Shown: in pieces, positions 5,778 through 12,181 of the stretch | Layout: every line of letters begins with the position of its first letter | Numbering within the stretch: the stretch's first letter is position 1 | DNA from: JAJFUI01 sp039679885 | GTDB taxonomy: Bacteria > Planctomycetota > Planctomycetia > Pirellulales > Thermoguttaceae | DNA: 14,948 bases | Direction of reading: 5' to 3' | NCBI GenBank assembly: GCA_039679885.1 | Contig: JBDKUC010000252.1 | Coordinates: forward strand, 1 to 14,948 | Program-made: the position numbers and the translations under genes | Notes under the pieces: model-generated | Seen by the model: only the letters and a program-made list of their open reading frames with translations | What the model was told of the DNA's origin: nothing | Database searches by the model: none

Positions 5778-6318
5778 CAAGCGGAGGCTTCGTTTGGCGG
5801 CGCGACATCGCGTCCCCTCCCCTGCCCTGATGCGTGTCCCTCTGACGGCGCTGCGCCGTCAAAACGATGTCACGCGGAAGAGCCGGTTGGCTACGCAAAG
5901 CCGCTTCGGTTCTGACGCCCCTCCCCTGCCCTGCTCGCCGCGGAAGTTCTCTGCACGGATCGAGCCGGACTGGGCGTTAGAAAGGTAGGCGTGGGGCTGT
6001 CCCGGTTGGGCGGCCAGAGCGGTACGGTTTTTCCGAAAATAACGGTTTTGCGGTCGATCGGTTGACTCACCACCCCAGCCCGCCCAGTTTGCAGCGGCTC
6101 GCTTCTCCAGATTGCCAGCGGCCGGCATTGGGTTTGCGGCTGGGGCTAGCGTGGAATACAATTCAGCGGCATTAAGACAAGGCGTCCCACCATAATTTGA
6201 TTTTGGCGGTTACGGTCGAGGCTGCCCTGCGGGCGGACCGCGACGGCCGCTTCGACGAGTGCCACGCGGAGCGTGACACCGGATCTTTGACGAGTATCCC
6301 CCGAGGCGAAGGAATCCT
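5778..6318. other. 541-bp spacer with repeats and no supported gene
   Basis: Contains a 16-base direct repeat CCCCTCCCCTGCCCTG at 5814-5829 and 5918-5933, a tight hairpin TGACGGCG-CTG-CGCCGTCA (5843-5861, 8 bp stem) that may end the radical SAM transcript, an 8-base direct repeat ACGGTTTT at 6024-6031 and 6042-6049, and a hairpin at 6259-6279 (CACGC-GGA-GCGTG extended by GTG/CAC). The minus-strand ORF at 5859-6161 has no ribosome site and no coding character. A 24-codon GTG ORF at 5990 has an AAAGG-like site but nothing else to support it. Confidence 0.6.
6134..6162 (+). promoter_or_regulatory. Putative promoter of the acyltransferase gene
   Basis: TTGCGG (6134-6139; 3/6), 17-base spacer, TACAAT (6157-6162; 5/6). 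The predicted start near 6169 gives a leader of about 150 bases that includes the hairpin at 6259-6279. Confidence 0.3.
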
Positions 6319-7503
6319 ATGCTAGCAGAGTGCCTGACGACGACAGCCAGCCGCCAAGCAACCTTGACCCTGGGCGCGCCGCCGATCGCGACGACGAGCC
6401 AGCGAGTGCTCTCGCTGGATGTTCTGCGCGGCTTCACCATGCTCTGGATCGTCGGCGGGGCCGAGTTGGTCATCAACGCGGCGAAGTGCCTCTGCGGGCC
6501 GGCCTGTGAGGTCTATCCCCCGTTCATCGCCGGGTTGACGCGGCAGCTCGATCATCCCGAATGGGAAGGCTTCGTCGCCTGGGACCTGATCATGCCGCTG
6601 TTCCTGTTCGTCGTTGGGGCCGCCCTGCCCTGGGCGATGGCGAAGCGGGCGCAGCCCGGCCAGCCGAAGGCGACGACCTACTGGCGCATTGCGCGACGGG
6701 TGGCGGTCCTCTGGGTGTTGGGCATGTTGGTCCAGGAGGTCCGTTATCAGCCCGACACGATGGAGGTGTACAGCAACACGCTCCAGGCGATCGCCGTCGG
6801 ATACTTGGTCACGTCCTTGGCCCTGCTTCACTTGTCCATTCGAGGTCAGATCGGTCTCTTGGTCGGCATGGTGCTGGGCTACGGCGCCTTGCTCATGTTC
6901 GCACCATTCCCAGGCTACGCCGGGGGGACGTTGGAGGCGGACGCGAACTTCCCCCTCTGGATCGACCAACTCGTGTTGGGGAACTGCCGCCGGAATCACG
7001 CGTTTACCTGGGTTGTCAGCAGCATCGGATTCTCAGCCAGCGTGCTCATCGGCGCGATGGCTGGCCACGTGCTCCGACGCCCGACGACGGCCACGCGGAA
7101 GGTGCTGTCCTTTGTGGCCATCGGCGTGCCGCTTGCCGCGGCCGGATGGCTTTGGAGTTATTGGCTGCCCATCAACCGGCATCTTTGGACGAGCTCGATG
7201 ATCCTCTGGGCGGGCGGATGGAGCTTCATCATCCTGGCCGTGTCTTACGCCGTTCTCGACGGCATGGGCTTTCGCCGCTGGGCGTTCCCGTTCACCATCA
7301 TTGGCGCCAACGCTCTGCTGGCCTACTCGCTCGATCCGCTGATCGAGATTTGGAACCGCCCCTTGATGCGGTCGATCGCCGACTGCACCCCGTGGGACTG
7401 GCCTAGCCCGGCGATCAAGCTGGGCGCCGCGATCATCGAGGTCGGCGGCCTCTGGCTGATCTGCTGGGTGCTCTACCGGCGTCGGATCTTCCTCCGGGCG
7501 TAG
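6319..7503 (+). CDS. DUF5009/HGSNAT-like membrane acyltransferase
   Basis: 394 residues with about ten hydrophobic segments. Start ATG 6319 is supported by AAGGA (6309-6313) 5 bases upstream. Motifs: RVLSLDVLRGFTMLWIV (29-45) in the first helix, then LDHPEWEGFVAWDLIMPLFLFVVG (78-100, His79), then SNTLQAIAVGY (152-162) and GANALLAYSLDP (329-340). This order is typical of the DUF5009/NagX-type family related to human heparan-alpha-glucosaminide N-acetyltransferase (HGSNAT), which moves acetyl groups from cytosolic acetyl-CoA across the membrane to sugars; the histidine before W-x-G-F corresponds to the proposed active-site histidine. In planctomycetes such proteins fit polysaccharide catabolism or envelope sugar modification, but no sugar gene is adjacent. 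It appears to be a single-gene transcript. Confidence 0.85.
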   Translation: MLAECLTTTASRQATLTLGAPPIATTSQRVLSLDVLRGFTMLWIVGGAELVINAAKCLCGPACEVYPPFIAGLTRQLDHPEWEGFVAWDLIMPLFLFVVGAALPWAMAKRAQPGQPKATTYWRIARRVAVLWVLGMLVQEVRYQPDTMEVYSNTLQAIAVGYLVTSLALLHLSIRGQIGLLVGMVLGYGALLMFAPFPGYAGGTLEADANFPLWIDQLVLGNCRRNHAFTWVVSSIGFSASVLIGAMAGHVLRRPTTATRKVLSFVAIGVPLAAAGWLWSYWLPINRHLWTSSMILWAGGWSFIILAVSYAVLDGMGFRRWAFPFTIIGANALLAYSLDPLIEIWNRPLMRSIADCTPWDWPSPAIKLGAAIIEVGGLWLICWVLYRRRIFLRA

Positions 7504-7876
7504 GCGTGCAACCTGCCAAACCGCGTTTTCCGGCGCAACCGCGCCAGGGCGGCCCCGGTCGGCGCATTTCCATGCCCTCGGGATCGAGGCAATGGATGGC
7601 GGCGGCCGATGGCAACTCTAGTGATTGCCGCTGCCGGGACGTCGGATGCCGCCGTGGCCGGCAGGGATCGTCAATCGGGCGGGAGGACTGCAGCCGCAGG
7701 CGTTTGTAGTGCCGCCTTTAGGCGGAAAACGACCGGCTACAGCCGGAATTACGGACGACTTTGCAGTTCTCCTGACCGATCCGGGCTTCACTTTGTCGGC
7801 ATCAGTATTATACTGATAGCAATGCGTGTGCCACTTCTGACGGTGGCGCCGTGGGGGCACGCGTTCAGGTCTTGCC
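7504..7876. other. 373-bp spacer with a dispersed-repeat hairpin and palindrome
   Basis: No gene is supported. It holds the hairpin CCGCC-TTTA-GGCGG (7712-7725), whose context (TTTGTAGTGCCGCCTTTAGG) resembles, in reverse, 10146-10175; this suggests a dispersed repeat family. It also holds the palindrome at 7801-7817, listed separately. Confidence 0.55.
7801..7817. promoter_or_regulatory. Perfect 17-bp palindrome, possible operator over a -10
   Basis: ATCAGTAT-T-ATACTGAT, 8-bp perfect arms about a single T. It contains TATACT (7809-7814; 5/6 to TATAAT); the possible -35 TTCACT (7788-7793) is 15 bases upstream. It is AT-rich in a G+C-rich spacer, 60 bases before the start of the exported deacetylase gene. 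The size and symmetry suit a dimeric repressor site, with the promoter inside it. Alternatively it is a small hairpin. Confidence 0.35.
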
Positions 7877-8974
7877 GTGAGCGATCATTCTCTGCACTGC
7901 GATGTCGAGCCGTGGGCCGCGACGCGGCGGCGGTTCTTGCAGACCGCGGCCGCCGGCCTCGGGGTTTCCGCCCTGCTATGCGAACCGGTGTTCGCTGCGC
8001 AGACGGTTCCGCCGAAGACAAAACCGCGGCGGCGACCGACGGCCGTCATTTACGATGACATCTCCCGCTGCCACGTTCCGGGGCGGCGCAGGTATGAGTG
8101 CCCGCAGCGCTACGACGCGGTGTTGCAATCGCTGAGCAAGAGCACGTACTTTCCGGGCTTGCGGACCGTTCAACCGCGTGCGGCGACCGATGACGAGATC
8201 CTCGCCTGCCACACCGGCGCCTACTTGGCGAAGGTTCGCAAAGAGATTGAAGCCGGGGCGAAGAGGCTTAGCACGGGCGATACGTTCCTCTGTCATGATT
8301 CGTTGAAGGCGGCGGACTACGCGGCCGGCGCGGCCTGCGTCGGTGTTGAAACGGTCGTGTCGGGCAAAGCTCGCAACGCGTTCAGCGTCATCCGTCCGCC
8401 GGGACATCACGCGACGGCGGATCGCGGGATGGGCTTTTGCATCTTCAACAACGCGGCCATCGCCACTCGGCACGCGCAGCGCAAACTGGGCGTTGGCAAG
8501 GTGCTCATCGTTGACTGGGACGTGCATCACGGCAACGGCACGCAGAGCATCTTCTACGAGGATGACTCGGTATTCTACTTCAGCACGCACCAAAGCCCGT
8601 GGTATCCGTGGACCGGCACGAAGGACGAGACCGGGCACGGCAGAGGGCTAGGGACGACGCTCAACTGCCCGCTGAGCAAAGGCGCCGGTCGCAAGGAATT
8701 CTTCGCCGCGTTCGAGCACTGTTTGGGCCCGGCCGTTGATCGATTCAAGCCGGAACTGGTGATCATCTCCGCCGGCTTCGACGCCCGGCACGGCGATCCG
8801 CTGGGCCGCTTGGAACTCACCGATCGCGATTACATCGATCTGACGGGCCTGGTGATGGAGATGACGCAGCATCACGCAGGCGGGCGGTTGGTTTCGATCT
8901 TGGAAGGCGGATATTGCCTGACCGGCTTGGCCAGCGCCGCAGCCGCTCATTGCGGCCGGCTGCAGCAGGCGTAG
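7877..8974 (+). CDS. Tat-exported histone-deacetylase-fold amidohydrolase
   Basis: 365 residues from GTG 7877, the only usual start before the signal peptide; an in-frame TGA at 7838 bounds it. N-terminus: twin-arginine motif RRRFLQ (17-22), hydrophobic TAAAGLGVSALL, and a cleavage region at PVFA-AQ (38-42). Catalytic domain about 54-360 of the class II HDAC/acetylpolyamine amidohydrolase family: RPPGHHA (173-179; His177-His178 dyad), GFCIFNNAAIA (187-197), DWDVHHGNGTQ (213-223; zinc ligands Asp215, His217), SAGFDARHGDPLG (298-310; zinc ligand Asp302), and EGGY (343-346; catalytic Tyr346). All expected catalytic residues are present, so it should be an active zinc deacetylase outside the cytoplasm. 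Likely substrates are acetylated polyamines or other small N-acetyl compounds, not chromatin. It is convergent with the sigma-factor gene; an inverted-repeat element separates them. Confidence 0.92.
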   Translation: MSDHSLHCDVEPWAATRRRFLQTAAAGLGVSALLCEPVFAAQTVPPKTKPRRRPTAVIYDDISRCHVPGRRRYECPQRYDAVLQSLSKSTYFPGLRTVQPRAATDDEILACHTGAYLAKVRKEIEAGAKRLSTGDTFLCHDSLKAADYAAGAACVGVETVVSGKARNAFSVIRPPGHHATADRGMGFCIFNNAAIATRHAQRKLGVGKVLIVDWDVHHGNGTQSIFYEDDSVFYFSTHQSPWYPWTGTKDETGHGRGLGTTLNCPLSKGAGRKEFFAAFEHCLGPAVDRFKPELVIISAGFDARHGDPLGRLELTDRDYIDLTGLVMEMTQHHAGGRLVSILEGGYCLTGLASAAAAHCGRLQQA

Positions 8975-8986
8975 CCTGCAGGTATT

Positions 8987-9142
8987 TCTCACCAAGGCGT
9001 AGGGTGGGTCAAGCAAACCAAGTCGCCGGTGGGGCTTCCGTCGCGGCAACTCGTTCTGCAAATCGACAGAGTGCAAATCACCGTTGATTGGTTTGCGAAG
9101 CCCCACCATGTATTTGCAACGTCGACCCACCCTACGGTGAGA
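8987..9142. repeat. Inverted-repeat element between convergent genes, 156 bp
   Basis: Outer arms: TCTCACC (8987-8993) plus GTAGGGTGGGTC (8999-9010) on the left; GACCCACCCTAC (9124-9135) plus GGTGAGA (9136-9142) on the right; the left has a 5-base insert between the two blocks. Inside, GGTGGGGCTTC (9028-9038) pairs with GAAGCCCCACC (9097-9107), and CAAACCAA (9014-9021) with TTGGTTTG (9088-9095); the last pair is not nested with the others, so alternative folds compete. The GTAGGGTGGGTC arm is of a kind seen scattered in many bacterial genomes. It may terminate both genes. Confidence 0.75.
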
Positions 9143-9270
9143 ATTGCGGGTTAGCATAACGCTCGGCCTGTCCATCACCGCATTGCTGCTGCGATGCGAG
9201 CTATGCTGAAGCATAACCCACGAGTTGCGAGTTGAGACGAACAGGAGTGTCCGTCCTCCGGCTCTGGCGA

Positions 9271-9861
9271 TTACGAGCCGATGGCCGAGTCGACGCCGGC
9301 GCGGCGCATGCGGTTCCGGGCGCGACTGAGAATGGGCCCGATGCTGTTCTCGGGCATTCCGACCACGACGCTGATGTCGCGGTAACTCTTGCCTTCGAGA
9401 TGATACATGCGGACGACCTGCGCCTCGGTGCCCGCCAGCCCACGCAGGAGTTGCTCGACTTCGTCCTGGTTGCCGAGCCGTTCTTCGGCTGTTGGATGAG
9501 GATCGGGGATTCCCTGGGCGGCGTGTGTCGTGGTCTCTTCGCCGAGTCGGGCGGCCGACATGCGGGCGAGCAACTCTTTCACGGCGATTCGTCGGGCGAC
9601 CACCGTCAGGTAGGTGGCCAGGCTGCTGCGGCCTCGGAAGTTGCGCAGGACCCCCAAGTCGTTGCGGACCATGCCAAGAAAGATTTCCGAGCAGAGATCG
9701 TCCCGGTCGGCTGCGGAGAGACGGATGCTGCGAGCCCGAGCAGTGTGGTTCACGACATGGACGACCAGACCGATAAAACGGTCAACGAAGTCTTCCCACG
9801 CCCTCGGCTTCCGTTGCAGGCAGCGTTCCAGCAGGTTTCGGTCAATCTCGGAGAGTGCCAC
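9271..9861 (-). CDS. ECF-type RNA polymerase sigma factor
   Basis: 196 residues from GTG 9861-9859, chosen because GAGGA lies 6 bases upstream; an ATG 22 codons earlier (9927) has no ribosome site and adds non-conserved sequence. Region sigma2, about 20-95: AWEDFVDRFIGLVVHVV, then DRDDLCSEIFLGMVRND and the -10-binding helix with FRGRSSLATYLTVVARRIA. Region sigma4, about 133-187: LAGTEAQVVRMYHLEGKSYRDI followed by a helix-turn-helix (VVVGMPENSIGPILSRARNRMRR). There is no sigma3 region, so it is a group IV (ECF) factor. No anti-sigma gene is adjacent: the next minus-strand gene upstream is the HNH nuclease. Its target promoters cannot be read here. Confidence 0.92.
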   Translation of the reverse strand: MALSEIDRNLLERCLQRKPRAWEDFVDRFIGLVVHVVNHTARARSIRLSAADRDDLCSEIFLGMVRNDLGVLRNFRGRSSLATYLTVVARRIAVKELLARMSAARLGEETTTHAAQGIPDPHPTAEERLGNQDEVEQLLRGLAGTEAQVVRMYHLEGKSYRDISVVVGMPENSIGPILSRARNRMRRAGVDSAIGS

Positions 9862-9937
9862 GCTCTGTCCTCGTATCGTTCTTAAGGAAAAAAGGGCAAG
9901 AGGACTAAGTTGGGTGACAAGTCGCACTTACCCTTCG

Positions 9938-9966
9938 ATTGTAATTCCAAGCTACCGAAGAAACAA
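9938..9966 (-). promoter_or_regulatory. Putative promoter of the sigma-factor gene
   Basis: Minus strand: TTGTTT (9966-9961; 3/6), 17-base spacer, TACAAT (9943-9938; 5/6). Predicted start near 9931, leader about 70 bases. It is therefore separate from the HNH gene upstream. Confidence 0.4.
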
Positions 9967-10011
9967 GGCTGTTCGGCGGGGTGCAGACCGCCCGCAAAGT
10001 CGCTCTGTAGT

Positions 10012-10083
10012 CTTCACGCTTCGCGTGAAGCCGGGGGCACACGCAGGCCGCATCGTGTCCATTTCCTCACGCGGAGCGTAAGG
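10012..10083. repeat. Pair of tight hairpins with CACGC/GCGTG arms
   Basis: CTTCACGC-TTC-GCGTGAAG (10012-10030; perfect 8-bp stem) and CCTCACGC-GGA-GCGTAAGG (10065-10083; one mismatch). The second shares its CACGCGGAGCG core with the hairpin at 6259-6279, which suggests a dispersed REP-like family. They sit in the 337-bp spacer 9862-10198, which otherwise holds only the promoter above and the repeat at 10146-10193. Confidence 0.65.
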
Positions 10084-10145
10084 AGTCCCTTGGGGGGTGT
10101 AGGACGACTGCAAAATGCTTCATTTAGCCCCTATTTGCCGTGAAA

Positions 10146-10193
10146 CGCCGTCTAAAGGCGGAGCGATGAACGACTAGGCAAACGGCATGCCGT
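10146..10193. repeat. Dispersed-repeat fragment and 12-bp palindrome
   Basis: CGCCGTCTAAAGGCGG (10146-10161), followed by GCGATGAACGAC, is the reverse-complement relative of the hairpin context at 7705-7725. It is followed by the perfect palindrome ACGGCATGCCGT (10182-10193), 5 bases after the 3' end of the HNH gene in its direction of transcription, so it may act as terminator RNA. Confidence 0.5.
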
Positions 10194-10198
10194 CGGCG

Positions 10199-10918
10199 CT
10201 ACTCGCGAGTCCCGACTTGCCACTGGGCCGCGTCGAGCCAGGTCCGCCAGCTTTCGTACTTCGGATCGTCGAGCTTCATCAGCAGGAGCGGATTGCGTTT
10301 GGGGCGCACGGGGCGGTGGACCAGCTTCATCCGGGCTTCGTGCGGTGTGCGACCGCCCTTCTTCGCATTGCAGGGCATGCAGGCGCAGACGACGTTCTCC
10401 CAGGTGGTCTGGCCTCCACGGCTCCGAGGAACGACGTGGTCGATGCTGAGAAGTTGCGTGGAGAAATGGCGGCCGCAGTATTGGCAGATGTGGCCGTCGC
10501 GTGCTAGCACGTTCCGTCGATTCAGGTGCAGCTTCTGTTTCGGCAGCCGATCGAATCGCAGCAGGCGGATGACGCGAGGCACCTGAATCTCGAAGGTGAC
10601 CGAGCGGATCCAGTCGTCGCCAGGCTTCTTTGCACTGGCGCGCAATTCGCTTATGTCACGCCACGATTCGAAGGAATAGGTGGCGAACTGGCCTCCGTCG
10701 AATTGGATCACCTCGGCCAGTTCGCGGCATAGCAAGCCGAAGGCGCGGCGGACGTTCACGACATGGACGGCCATGTAGAGTCGGTTGAGCACCAAGACGC
10801 TGCAAGAGAGCGCGGCGCCGGGGGGGGACGGGGGGGATTGCGGGGCAACAGCACCCCTTCGCCGCAGGCTGTGCGCCCGGGCCGAATGCCCATCGACGGC
10901 TTGAGGAGAGCCACTCAC
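10199..10918 (-). CDS. HNH endonuclease, planctomycete type
   Basis: 239 residues if started at GTG 10918-10916, which has GAGGGG (10930-10925) 6 bases upstream. The conserved domain begins about residue 40 with SVLVLNRLYMAVHVVNVRRAF, continues through a helical region with PKYE/RDISELR-like motifs, and ends in a McrA-like HNH zinc nuclease: CQYC (145-148), SIDHVVPRSRGG (158-169; Asp160-His161), WEN (173-175), CxxC (180-183), CNAKKGGRTP (183-192). The frame stays open to 11089, but a promoter-like -10 at 11056-11051 and the lack of conservation argue against that start. The first 38 residues look non-native: they are Pro/Ala-rich and coded across C7 and C8 tracts. The real start could differ, or the tract length may vary. 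The role is unknown; no methylase is nearby, so restriction is not indicated. Confidence 0.85.
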   Translation of the reverse strand: MSGSPQAVDGHSARAHSLRRRGAVAPQSPPSPPGAALSCSVLVLNRLYMAVHVVNVRRAFGLLCRELAEVIQFDGGQFATYSFESWRDISELRASAKKPGDDWIRSVTFEIQVPRVIRLLRFDRLPKQKLHLNRRNVLARDGHICQYCGRHFSTQLLSIDHVVPRSRGGQTTWENVVCACMPCNAKKGGRTPHEARMKLVHRPVRPKRNPLLLMKLDDPKYESWRTWLDAAQWQVGTRE

Positions 10919-10994
10919 GTGCAACCCCTCACGAGGATCGTTGCGCCGTGCGCCATGAGTCCTTCGGACGCAAGGCCCTGTCTTGCCCGTCACG

Positions 10995-11025
10995 CTCCGC
11001 GCGGCGAGCGTCTCGTCGCGCGGAG
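10995..11025. repeat. GC-rich inverted repeat in the HNH leader
   Basis: CTCCGCGCG (10995-11003) pairs perfectly with CGCGCGGAG (11017-11025) around a 13-base loop. It would lie in the 5' leader of the HNH mRNA. The 315-bp spacer 10919-11233 between the divergent genes otherwise holds only the two promoter candidates. Confidence 0.5.
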
Positions 11026-11050
11026 GCCGCGCGAGAAGAGCAACAAGACT

Positions 11051-11056
11051 ATTGTA
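11051..11056 (-). promoter_or_regulatory. Putative -10 of the HNH gene
   Basis: TACAAT on the minus strand (5/6 to TATAAT). No good -35 is found at 16-18 bases. It predicts a start near 11044 and a leader of about 125 bases to GTG 10918. Confidence 0.2.
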
Positions 11057-11131
11057 GACGTTTTTGCGGAGGCACGCCAGCAGCGGCAATTGAGGTGCGC
11101 GTCAGTGGGCGGAATTTGACCAGGGGTCGGC

Positions 11132-11160
11132 TTGTCGGCCCCGCGCTTTCGCATTAGGAT
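11132..11160 (+). promoter_or_regulatory. Putative promoter of the four-cysteine/thermonuclease pair
   Basis: TTGTCG (11132-11137; 4/6), 17-base spacer, TAGGAT (11155-11160; 4/6). The predicted start near 11167 gives a leader of about 67 bases to ATG 11234 and excludes the longer ORF start at 11132. Confidence 0.3.
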
Positions 11161-11233
11161 GATTGATGTCGGGTGTGGGAGCCATTCTCACGGAAATCGG
11201 CCAGATGGCCAAGTGACAGCGGGGAGCGGACCC

Positions 11234-11542
11234 ATGATTCGGTACTCGTGCGACCTGTGCAAGCGGCAGATCGATTCTCAAGACGATCTCCGTTACGTCG
11301 TCAAGATGGAGATCTATGCCGCGTTCGATCCGGCCGCGGCTGATGCGGAGGAGGACGACCGCGACCATCTCGAGGAAATCCAAGATATTCTCGAAGGCCT
11401 CGAAGACTCGGCCAGCGAGGAAATCGGTGACGACGTCTATCAACAATTGCGGTTCGATCTCTGTCCAGAGTGCCGCAAGAAGTTCATCAAGAACCCGTTA
11501 GGGCGGAAGACGGCCAAGGTGTTCGGCTTCAGCGCTAACTGA
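11234..11542 (+). CDS. Small acidic four-cysteine (zinc-ribbon-like) protein
   Basis: 102 residues from ATG 11234, chosen for GGGGAG (11221-11226) 7 bases upstream and because the product then starts MIRYSCDLC. Two CxxC knuckles, C6-DL-C9 and C77-PE-C80, are separated by a very acidic stretch (residues 31-68; 'AAADAEEDDRDHLEEIQ'), followed by a basic tail (RKKFIKNPLGRKTAKVFGF). The knuckles probably bind one zinc, making a treble-clef or zinc-ribbon scaffold; a soluble cytoplasmic protein with no signal peptide. It is a nucleic-acid or protein binder by analogy only. The stop overlaps the start of the thermonuclease gene (TGATG), so the two are one transcription and translation unit. I do not recognise a named family. 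Confidence 0.8.
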   Translation: MIRYSCDLCKRQIDSQDDLRYVVKMEIYAAFDPAAADAEEDDRDHLEEIQDILEGLEDSASEEIGDDVYQQLRFDLCPECRKKFIKNPLGRKTAKVFGFSAN

Positions 11543-12099
11543 TGTGCCGTTCGCGTACTTTTGGCGGCCCGCAATCGTCACGCCGTCTGTGGCGGGCGAT
11601 GGTTCTGTTGATTGTGTTGCTGCTGTCCGTCGGTCTACGGCAGTGGCGGTCTGATTCGTTTCACTCGCCGCCGCCTTCGGCGATCGCAGCGGGGCTTTAT
11701 CACGTCGCGCGCGTCGTCGACGGCGACACGCTTCTGCTTTCGGATCCGCATGCGCGGATTCGTTTGATCGGCGCCGACGCGCCGGAGACCGTAAAGCCGA
11801 ATTGGCCGATCGAGCCCTGGGGGCCCGAGGCCTCGCAGTTCACCAAGCGGTTCGTCGCCGGCGGCGAAGTGCGGTTGGAATTCGATGGTTCGCCGCGCGA
11901 CAAGTACGGCCGGATCCTCGCTTATGTCTGGGTTGGCCGGCGGATGCTCAATGAGGAACTGATTCGCGCCGGCCTGGCGCGGGCGGAGATGCAGTACTCG
12001 TATTCGGAGCGGATCAAGGCCCGCTTCCGCCTCGCCGAGTCGGAGGCCCGCCACGCCCATCGCGGCATCTGGTCGCGGGCCCGTGGCGGCCCGCCCTGA
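11542..12099 (+). CDS. Membrane-anchored thermonuclease-family protein
   Basis: 185 residues; the ATG at 11542 shares its A with the preceding TGA. N-terminal positively charged region then a hydrophobic anchor (about 19-32), with no clear cleavage site. The nuclease domain runs about 52-178 and is of the staphylococcal nuclease fold: VVDGDT (58-63), IRLIGADAPE (73-82) and DKYGRILAYVW (120-130). Arg74, Asp79, Glu82 and Arg124 match SNase Arg35, Asp40, Glu43 and Arg87 with the right spacing (8 residues between Arg35/Glu43 equivalents), so it should be a catalytically competent calcium-dependent nuclease facing the periplasm. Expected role: breakdown of extracellular or periplasmic DNA and RNA. 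Its coupling to a cytoplasmic-looking four-cysteine protein is unexplained. A GC-rich hairpin follows the stop. Confidence 0.9.
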   Translation: MCRSRTFGGPQSSRRLWRAMVLLIVLLLSVGLRQWRSDSFHSPPPSAIAAGLYHVARVVDGDTLLLSDPHARIRLIGADAPETVKPNWPIEPWGPEASQFTKRFVAGGEVRLEFDGSPRDKYGRILAYVWVGRRMLNEELIRAGLARAEMQYSYSERIKARFRLAESEARHAHRGIWSRARGGPP

Positions 12100-12127
12100 C
12101 GAGGGCCGTGCGGCGCTTGCGGCCTCG
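12100..12127 (+). terminator. Possible hairpin terminator after the thermonuclease gene
   Basis: CGAGGGCCG (12100-12108) pairs with CGGCCTCG (12120-12127) with one bulged base and an 11-base loop. No U-run follows, so strength is doubtful. Confidence 0.35.
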
Positions 12128-12145
12128 GAGACGCCCAGCTAAACT
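12117..12145 (+). promoter_or_regulatory. Putative promoter of the metalloprotease gene
   Basis: TTGCGG (12117-12122; 3/6), 17-base spacer, TAAACT (12140-12145; 4/6), the same -35 and spacing as the candidate at 6134-6162. It overlaps the preceding hairpin. Confidence 0.22.
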
Positions 12146-12181
12146 ACAGCGGTTGAAGGGCATTTCTCGAGCGACCTTGGG

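Noticed and set aside
5859..6161. Minus-strand 100-codon frame
   Set aside because: No Shine-Dalgarno, low-complexity composition and no recognisable motif; it crosses repeats.
6561..7406. Long alternative frame inside the acyltransferase gene
   Set aside because: Arg/Gly-rich shadow product typical of high-GC genes; the main frame has clear membrane helices and family motifs.
10919..11089. HNH start at ATG 11089
   Set aside because: It would lie upstream of the likely -10 at 11056-11051, and the extra residues are not of the family; GTG 10918 has a strong ribosome site.
10199..12099. Restriction-modification or defence island from the HNH gene and the thermonuclease
   Set aside because: No methylase, helicase or other defence gene is present; the HNH family is a common single gene in planctomycetes and the thermonuclease is exported.
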